Positions 5,761 to 9,500 of a DNA stretch of 9,500 bases are shown here, one piece after another. The notes under the pieces are model-generated. The model did not search any database, was not told the DNA's origin, and saw only the letters and a list, made by a program, of their open reading frames with translations. This DNA comes from Fibrobacterales bacterium (lineage in GTDB: Bacteria; Fibrobacterota; Fibrobacteria; Fibrobacterales; Fibrobacteraceae): the NCBI GenBank assembly GCA_025997455.1, contig BNUP01000084.1, positions 1 to 9,500 of the forward strand, given 5' to 3'. A program made the translations under genes and the position numbers. Position 1 is the first letter of the stretch. Each line of letters begins with the position of its first letter.

Positions 5761-7308
5761 CTAATATGCCACCACCCATCGCCCTATATTCCTTTTTTCT
5801 TTGTCGAACTCTATTCCTATTTTCACAATCTTTTTTCCCGACTCCTCATAAGAAAGTGCATAATTTTTATCGTTAATCTGTTGAAGGGCTTCTTCTGCGG
5901 TGCCGTTTGCCTTGAACTCAACAACATACACAAAATCATCAACTTTTAACACCGCATCAATTCTGCCAATTGCCGTGTGTACCTGTGCCTCGCAGTAAAT
6001 CCCAAGCATTCGGAGCGTAAGCAAAAATATCAATTCATAATAAGATTCAACCTTAGATGCTTCATCGTAAGGAATATTATTGTAAAACGGGCGTAATGCC
6101 TCAACAAAATCATCTACTTCTCCCGCCTCTAAAGAGTCAATAAGTTTAAGTACAAAGGGAGTTTTCTCATCGTTTTTTATGTGGATATACAAATCGGCTA
6201 AACTGCTCGCAAAACTTGTGCGCACTTCGTCATTGGGATAGCCTAAGTTATAGGTACCTCGTTTTTCGTTATAGCCCGTGATTGTGAGGTAGCCGGATTG
6301 ATAAAGCACGGGCACGGCATCCATATTTTCGGAATCGAATTTACGAAAGTCGTCATAAGAGAGAACTTTTTTTTCGAGATTTAAGACATTAATGTTTTGC
6401 TGTTTAATTAGTTTTATTAAGAATGTGGGTGTGCCGCTCTCATACCAATATGGGATAAATTCACCCTTGCTGTTAAAATGGTGCAACAAGCCAAAGGGAT
6501 TATAAACCGTGAGAGGTTCTTTAGAAAAACGATAGCCGTTGTAAAAGCGTTTTAATTTAGCGAGGTATACACCGCCACCCGCAATACTATCTATCTCCTC
6601 CTTAAAATTTTCTTCCAATTCTTCTTGCGTAATACCGCAAATATCGGCATAGCGAGGGTTTAAGGAGAGGTCGGTGAGGTTGTTCAAATCTGAAAATATA
6701 CTCACCTTAGAGAACTTGGTAACGCCTGTGAGAAACACAAATTTTAGATGTTCATCGGATGCTTTGAGCACGCCGTAAAAACCTTTGAGGGCATCTCGTA
6801 TTTTTTCATGGATGTCTTTTTTATCGATGGTATCTAATAGGGGTTTGTCGTATTCATCTATGATAACCACCGCTTTTTCGCCGAACTTAAGATGAGCATC
6901 TTCTATGAGGGCAGAAAGTTGTTCTGATGAAACTTCGCTACGCAAAGGAACGCCTATACCGGAAGCCGCACTTGACAGTGCCCCATACAACCGTGCATGC
7001 AAGGCATCTATTCCGCCATTGTTATAGTCGCCCTGATTTAACGCAATATGAATCACAGGATGCTTTTTCCATTCCCAAGGGAGCGAATCAATGGCAAGTC
7101 CCTTAAATAAATCTCGTTTTCCCTCAAAGAGTGCACCAAGCGTGGAGCACAAAAGCGATTTGCCAAATCGTCTGGGACGGGATAAGAAAAACACATAGCC
7201 TGAACCCGACACCAACTCATGAATGCGGGCTGTTTTATCCACATAATGGTATCCGTCCTCACGGATAGTGGAGAATGTTTGGATGCCGAGCGGGAGTTTT
7301 AGGGGCAT
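5761..7308 (-). CDS. DUF1703-type AAA-ATPase/PD-(D/E)XK nuclease-like protein
   Basis: The N-terminal ATPase-like domain begins with LPLGIQTFSTIREDGYHYVDKT, typical of this family. It has the Walker A-like RPRRFGKS (44-51) and Walker B VVIIDEYD (147-154). The C-terminal PD-(D/E)XK-like domain has GRID (Asp451), VVEFK (Glu464, Lys466) and a following Gln-containing helix. The 515-residue length is normal and no residue of the two active sites is missing. I chose the ATG at 7308: the ORF also extends to an ATG at 7362, but those 18 codons lie in repeat copy 2 and are not family-like, and a TTACTACATT element precedes 7308 by 6 nt. Family knowledge: these genes occur in many paralogous copies in gut bacteria and their role is not established. 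Flanking direct repeats suggest a mobile or recombination-prone cassette. Confidence 0.9.
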   Translation of the reverse strand: MPLKLPLGIQTFSTIREDGYHYVDKTARIHELVSGSGYVFFLSRPRRFGKSLLCSTLGALFEGKRDLFKGLAIDSLPWEWKKHPVIHIALNQGDYNNGGIDALHARLYGALSSAASGIGVPLRSEVSSEQLSALIEDAHLKFGEKAVVIIDEYDKPLLDTIDKKDIHEKIRDALKGFYGVLKASDEHLKFVFLTGVTKFSKVSIFSDLNNLTDLSLNPRYADICGITQEELEENFKEEIDSIAGGGVYLAKLKRFYNGYRFSKEPLTVYNPFGLLHHFNSKGEFIPYWYESGTPTFLIKLIKQQNINVLNLEKKVLSYDDFRKFDSENMDAVPVLYQSGYLTITGYNEKRGTYNLGYPNDEVRTSFASSLADLYIHIKNDEKTPFVLKLIDSLEAGEVDDFVEALRPFYNNIPYDEASKVESYYELIFLLTLRMLGIYCEAQVHTAIGRIDAVLKVDDFVYVVEFKANGTAEEALQQINDKNYALSYEESGKKIVKIGIEFDKEKRNIGRWVVAY

Positions 7309-7314
7309 TGGGGT

Positions 7315-7324
7315 AATGTAGTAA
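7315..7324 (-). promoter_or_regulatory. -10-like element for the DUF1703 gene
   Basis: On the minus strand this reads TTACTACATT, with the hexamer ending 6 nt before the ATG at 7308. It lies just outside repeat copy 2 and is inconsistent with a start at 7362, which it would follow. Confidence 0.5.
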
Positions 7325-7340
7325 TCTCTGAAGAACCTAA

Positions 7341-7497
7341 AGGGAATCTCTATTAACCTCATAAGTGGTTGATAGAGGTTCTCTAAGCGACATTGGCGAA
7401 CTATGAGAATGTTTATTTTTTGCAGGTTCGCCGTCGTCTCTAAAAACTCAAATCTGTGGAATTGTGTTACAAAGAGAGTTTTTAGAGGTTTTCTAAA
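7341..7497 (+). repeat. Structured intergenic repeat, copy 2 (central part shortened)
   Basis: Hairpin A: arms 7341-7360 and 7365-7384, 19 of 20 positions paired (3 of them G.T) with loop ATAA. Stem B: CGAC 7388-7391 plus GGCGAAC 7395-7401 pairing with GTTCGCC 7426-7432 plus GTCG 7433-7436. Hairpin C: 7438-7449 with 7476-7487, perfect. It is in the same orientation as copy 1. Relative to copy 1 the segment inside stem B is shorter and different. It lies between the crcB stop and the DUF1703 promoter. Confidence 0.9.
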
Positions 7498-7514
7498 GAG
7501 GTTGTAAGGGATTA

Positions 7515-7877
7515 TTATTTAGCAATCGCAAAACCCGTCCATACGAGCAATAAACCAAGACACACATTCAGCACAACATTCAAAATCGCAAAATGGAGCG
7601 ACCCTTCTCGAAAAAGCAACAACGAGTCAAGTCCAAATGCAGAAAAAGTAGTGAAACCGCCCATCATTCCTGCAATTAAAAAGTTTCGCAACTCCTCACT
7701 CGGTGCAATTTTTCCAAATTTTGCAGTTAAAAAACCAATCGCAAAACAACCGAGCAAATTCACCGCAAGAGTGCCCAACGGAAAACCCGCTCCAAAGAAA
7801 TGTTTCGCCAAAAGTCCAGTTCCATACCGCCCAAGCGAGCCAAGCCCCCCGCCCAAAAAAACAAACAAAAAAGACAA
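7515..7877 (-). CDS. crcB: Fluoride ion channel CrcB/Fluc
   Basis: This 120-residue, four-span protein has the Fluc signatures: GGGLGSLGRY (9-18), FPLGTLAVNLLG (32-43, Asn40 facing the pore) and GGFTTFSAF (73-81) with the pore Phe and Thr/Ser residues. It should form a dual-topology dimer in the inner membrane and let cytosolic fluoride escape. The start is a TTG at 7877-7875: an AGGAG Shine-Dalgarno at 7883-7887 lies 5 nt upstream, and starting there keeps the complete first span; no ATG fits. The leader from the -10-like element is short and contains no fluoride-riboswitch-like sequence. It is transcribed divergently from the PEGA gene, with repeat copy 3 between them. Single-gene form, not the paired crcB1/crcB2 arrangement. 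Confidence 0.95.
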   Translation of the reverse strand: MSFLFVFLGGGLGSLGRYGTGLLAKHFFGAGFPLGTLAVNLLGCFAIGFLTAKFGKIAPSEELRNFLIAGMMGGFTTFSAFGLDSLLLFREGSLHFAILNVVLNVCLGLLLVWTGFAIAK

Positions 7878-7882
7878 AATAA

Positions 7883-7887
7883 CTCCT
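7883..7887 (-). promoter_or_regulatory. Shine-Dalgarno fixing the crcB TTG start
   Basis: AGGAG on the minus strand, 5 nt before the TTG. It is one of only two clear Shine-Dalgarno sites in the window. Confidence 0.75.
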
Positions 7888-7902
7888 AAAATTTAGAAGC
7901 GT

Positions 7903-7912
7903 AAGATAGAAA
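7903..7912 (-). promoter_or_regulatory. Extended -10-like element for crcB
   Basis: On the minus strand this reads TTTCTATCTT. Transcription would start near 7896, leaving a leader of about 18 nt that contains the AGGAG. This differs from the leaderless geometry elsewhere in the window. Confidence 0.5.
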
Positions 7913-7970
7913 TTTTCTTATTTACACATCGCTCGAACAATTCGGCAAAAATTCATTTTCCAAATACGTG

Positions 7971-8072
7971 TTTTTATAGTGATAATGTTATCCTGCGGCG
8001 AATGCTCGCAGGTTCGCCGTCATCTCCGAATAACTCCTTGTTTTATGAGATAAAGTTTGAGGGAGTTCTTCG
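7971..8072 (+). repeat. Structured intergenic repeat, copy 3 (lacks hairpin A)
   Basis: Bases 7971-8026 match 5635-5690 of copy 1 with about six differences. Two interleaved perfect inverted repeats are present: CCTGCG 7992-7997 with CGCAGG 8007-8012, and CGGCGAA 7996-8002 with TTCGCCG 8013-8019. Hairpin C is kept in shape but not in sequence: 8027-8037 pairs with 8062-8072 at 10 of 11 positions around a 24-nt loop. It lies between the crcB and PEGA promoters and its last bases overlap the likely -35 region of the PEGA gene. Confidence 0.8.
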
Positions 8073-8076
8073 TAAA

Positions 8077-8086
8077 TTACTATATT
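8077..8086 (+). promoter_or_regulatory. Promoter of the PEGA gene
   Basis: TTACTATATT contains a good -10 hexamer, TATATT (8081-8086). TTGAGG at 8057-8062, 18 bp upstream, is a possible -35. Transcription would start about 8094, giving a leader of about 21 nt that includes the GGAG site. Confidence 0.6.
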
Positions 8087-8105
8087 TACATAAGGTCATT
8101 TACAT

Positions 8106-8109
8106 GGAG
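8106..8109 (+). promoter_or_regulatory. Shine-Dalgarno of the PEGA gene
   Basis: GGAG followed by five T and then the ATG at 8115. It overlaps a four-codon frame ATG GAG TTT TTA TGA (8104-8118) whose stop codon overlaps the PEGA start codon. Confidence 0.65.
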
Positions 8110-8114
8110 TTTTT

Positions 8115-8723
8115 ATGAGAGTGCTGAAATTTGCCATACCTGCCGCATTGGTTCTCGCTTTTTCCGCTTATGCGGAAATTGCAAAAGACGGTGATTTTGA
8201 AAACACAGACCCTCCGCAGAGAAACAAGCCTGCATTTATAACCGTTATCACCGACCCGCCCAATAGCGATGTGTTTTTAGACGGAGAAGATTTGGGGAAA
8301 AGCCCGGTCAGCAAGAAAGCCGTTATGTCGGGCGCGTTTAGGAAATTGATAATTTTAGACCAAGGTAAGGAATTGGTGAATGTGAAAGTGCATGTTTGGC
8401 CCGGCGACGACAAGCGGAATGTTATTGAAGACATTAAAACGGTTATGCCCGCAGGCGTGATAGTTGTCACCACAAATCCGAGCAAATGCAGAGTTACCCT
8501 AAATCACGATGATGCCGACCGCACAGACGGCGGACCATTAACGCTCAACAGTGTTGATGCGGGAAGTCATGTTGTGGGTGCGTATGGTTGCGGCGGAAAA
8601 ACGGAGATTCTTGCGGAAGTAAAGGGCGAACAGACAACTGAGATTTATTTGGATGTCAAAAATCCCAAGAAAAATAAAGCGGTTGTGAAAGCGGGAAAAA
8701 TCAAAAAAGATGAAGAGGAATAA
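8115..8723 (+). CDS. Secreted protein with two PEGA domains
   Basis: This 202-residue protein has a Sec signal peptide (about 1-20, cleavage after AYA). Two PEGA-type beta domains follow. The first (about 41-90) has FITVITDPPNSDVFLDGEDLG then SPVSKKAV. The second (about 113-180) has VIVVTTNPSKCRVTLN, PLTLNSVDAGSH and an ending in TTEIYLDV. The C-terminal 25 residues are Lys-rich and probably disordered. PEGA domains are surface or periplasmic beta-sandwich repeats, often cell-wall or envelope associated; no catalytic residues are expected, and a structural or binding role is inferred. It has its own promoter and Shine-Dalgarno, and is convergent with the LptE-like gene after a 17 bp gap that contains only a 4 bp stem (CCTC/GAGG). 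Confidence 0.85.
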   Translation: MRVLKFAIPAALVLAFSAYAEIAKDGDFENTDPPQRNKPAFITVITDPPNSDVFLDGEDLGKSPVSKKAVMSGAFRKLIILDQGKELVNVKVHVWPGDDKRNVIEDIKTVMPAGVIVVTTNPSKCRVTLNHDDADRTDGGPLTLNSVDAGSHVVGAYGCGGKTEILAEVKGEQTTEIYLDVKNPKKNKAVVKAGKIKKDEEE

Positions 8724-8740
8724 GCCTCACACAGAGGAAA

Positions 8741-9238
8741 TTACCACTTTGCCAATGCATTTGCAACTATAATTTCCTGAAGTTTTTCAATGGCTCGTTC
8801 TTGCCCTTGAATTTCTTCGGATTCGTTTTTTTGCACATCGTAAGAGCCTATAGCCTGAACACTCTTTGCCTCATAAATTGCTTTTTTGCGGATATTGTCG
8901 TAAAACGAAACCGACACTCCCATTGTAACTCGGTAAGTTTCTACAGCCGCATTTGAGGTTTGCGTTTCGGGACGGTTGTTGTAAGATAGGAGTGTTACCG
9001 AAAGTTGAGAATCGGCGTTGTCATTTACAATTCTCACTGCGGGTGCGTTTATGCGGAACAATTCGGTTAAGCCGTCTTTTATGCGATTCGCTATTACAGG
9101 GTCAAAACTTCTGTAATCTACATCGGTGATTTGCACGGTTTTTATATGTGCCGGCAGAGTGGTAGCGGTGAATGAGTAGCAGGAAATTAAGATGACTGCA
9201 AGCGAGGCGAAAAACAAAAGGCGAATGACGATAGACAT
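8741..9238 (-). CDS. lptE: LptE-like LPS-assembly lipoprotein
   Basis: This 165-residue protein has a lipoprotein signal peptide with lipobox LISC (Cys20). It then reads YSFTATTLPAHIKTVQI, which matches the start of mature LptE proteins (Tyr-x-Phe, small residues, LP-x-x-IKT), followed by an amphipathic helix (DPVIANRIKDGLTELF) and alternating strands and a helix as in the family. Family role: outer-membrane lipoprotein that plugs and supports the LptD barrel during LPS insertion. Sequence similarity is modest, as is usual for LptE, so a related envelope lipoprotein is possible. lptD is not in the window. The start is fixed by the lipobox distance and by a TTACTACTTT element ending 7 nt before the ATG; no Shine-Dalgarno is visible. 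Confidence 0.8.
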   Translation of the reverse strand: MSIVIRLLFFASLAVILISCYSFTATTLPAHIKTVQITDVDYRSFDPVIANRIKDGLTELFRINAPAVRIVNDNADSQLSVTLLSYNNRPETQTSNAAVETYRVTMGVSVSFYDNIRKKAIYEAKSVQAIGSYDVQKNESEEIQGQERAIEKLQEIIVANALAKW

Positions 9239-9245
9239 TCGCGGA

Positions 9246-9255
9246 AAAGTAGTAA
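9246..9255 (-). promoter_or_regulatory. Extended -10-like element for the LptE-like gene
   Basis: On the minus strand this reads TTACTACTTT, with the hexamer ending 7 nt before the ATG at 9238. An inverted repeat (9270-9286) occupies the expected -35 position. Confidence 0.55.
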
Positions 9256-9269
9256 ATTGAATGGGTTTT

Positions 9270-9286
9270 TAAGGGCAACGCCCTTA
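9270..9286. repeat. Perfect 7 bp inverted repeat upstream of the LptE-like promoter
   Basis: TAAGGGC and GCCCTTA around AAC. On the minus strand it is followed by A-residues rather than T, so it is not a standard terminator for a minus-strand transcript. It could be an operator for the promoter at 9246-9255 or a terminator remnant. Confidence 0.5.
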
Positions 9287-9364
9287 GGCAGATACATAGT
9301 TGCATTCAGTTCCGTGCTCCGCACTCCCTCTACACAACCTGCGATGTCTCGGTTGCTCGGTGCA

Positions 9365-9378
9365 GGGGGAACGCCCCC
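9365..9378 (-). terminator. G/C hairpin just past the right-edge gene
   Basis: Five G and five C around AACG, 12 nt after the stop codon of the partial minus-strand gene. There is no T-tract, so intrinsic termination is doubtful. Its loop resembles that of the 9270-9286 inverted repeat. The gene-free stretch 9239-9390 holds only these two hairpins and the promoter element. Confidence 0.35.
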
Positions 9379-9390
9379 ATACGCACGAAG

Positions 9391-9500
9391 TTAATCGGGT
9401 GCTAATTGCAGTGGTCGTTTCTTCCTGCGTTTCTGTATCAGCAGACAGCGTTCTGTTTCGGCGAACCGTGCCTTGAACTCCTCTATGGAAACGAGAGAGG
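9391..9500 (-). CDS. C-terminal 35 residues of an unidentified gene, cut by the right edge
   Basis: On the minus strand, one frame from 9498 to the TAA at 9391-9393 reads SLVSIEEFKARFAETER, then CLLIQKRRKKRPLQLAPD. It has a helical acidic/basic pattern and a strongly basic tail. Another frame on this strand is also open through the edge, but it reads as a low-quality Thr/Arg-rich sequence. Codons are more GC-rich than those of the neighbouring genes (GAG, AAG, CTG, CGG), which could mean a different origin, for example a mobile element, but 35 residues are too few to name a family. Confidence 0.45.
   Translation of the reverse strand, partial: SLVSIEEFKARFAETERCLLIQKRRKKRPLQLAPD

Noticed and set aside
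7309..7362. Upstream ATG at 7362 as start of the DUF1703 gene
   Set aside because: The extra 18 codons overlap hairpin A of repeat copy 2, family members begin near the LPLGIQ motif, and the -10-like element lies between the two starts.
7878..7912. Fluoride riboswitch before crcB
   Set aside because: The leader from the -10-like element to the TTG is only about 18 nt and shows none of the conserved riboswitch segments.
5571..8072. CRISPR array or tandem repeat locus
   Set aside because: The repeats are long, few, separated by genes and contain no regular spacers.
8168..8485. Minus-strand frame within the PEGA gene
   Set aside because: It is antisense to a gene with a signal peptide, promoter, Shine-Dalgarno and recognisable domains.
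8724..8740. Bidirectional terminator between the PEGA and LptE-like genes
   Set aside because: Only a 4 bp CCTC/GAGG stem is present with no real T-tracts.
9102..9305. Minus-strand frame overlapping the start of the LptE-like gene
   Set aside because: It conflicts with a gene that has a lipobox, LptE-like sequence and a promoter element at the standard spacing.

Overview
The window is chromosomal DNA of moderate GC content from a diderm (Gram-negative) bacterium. This rests on an LptE-like outer-membrane lipoprotein, a lipobox-bearing solute-binding protein and signal-peptide-bearing envelope proteins. The mix of PEGA-domain, TIR-domain and DUF1703-type ATPase/nuclease proteins fits a Fibrobacterota-like host, but no marker here proves it, so the placement is a low-confidence inference.

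Layout, left to right: (1) 1-1194, plus strand: a TIR protein open at the left edge, with one membrane span, a coiled coil and an extracytoplasmic C-terminal domain. (2) 1258-2858, minus strand: an OmpR/PhoB-type response regulator followed, with ATGA overlap, by a histidine kinase that has almost no extracytoplasmic sensor. (3) 2859-3080: an intergenic region with two purine-rich heptanucleotide arrays, the first able to form a G-quadruplex. (4) 3081-5548, minus strand: a compact overlapping run of a 94-residue conserved-looking protein, YbeY, and a YejA-like peptide-binding lipoprotein. (5) 5571-7497: a DUF1703-type AAA-ATPase/PD-(D/E)XK gene bracketed by two direct copies of a structured ~160 bp repeat. 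(6) 7515-7877, minus strand: the fluoride channel CrcB. (7) 7971-8072: a third, shortened repeat copy in the divergent crcB/PEGA promoter region. (8) 8115-8723, plus strand: a secreted double-PEGA protein, convergent with (9) the LptE-like lipoprotein at 8741-9238, minus strand. (10) 9391-9500: the C-terminus of a further minus-strand gene cut by the right edge.

Two patterns cross gene boundaries. First, a decamer of consensus TTWCTAYNTT, read as an extended -10 element, lies before seven genes. In five of them it ends 6-7 nt before the start codon and there is no Shine-Dalgarno sequence, the geometry expected of leaderless mRNAs. In the other two (crcB and the PEGA gene) it lies farther upstream and a GGAG-type Shine-Dalgarno is present. 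Second, the three repeat copies keep the same hairpins through compensatory changes, and in the best hairpin all five G.T pairs are wobbles on the plus strand only. That suggests a folded plus-strand RNA or a single-stranded DNA hairpin as the conserved form.

Functionally the genes are mostly unrelated single units: envelope biogenesis (LptE, PEGA), rRNA maturation (YbeY), fluoride export (CrcB), peptide binding (YejA-like), signalling (two-component pair), and two possible defence or selfish components (TIR protein, DUF1703 cassette).
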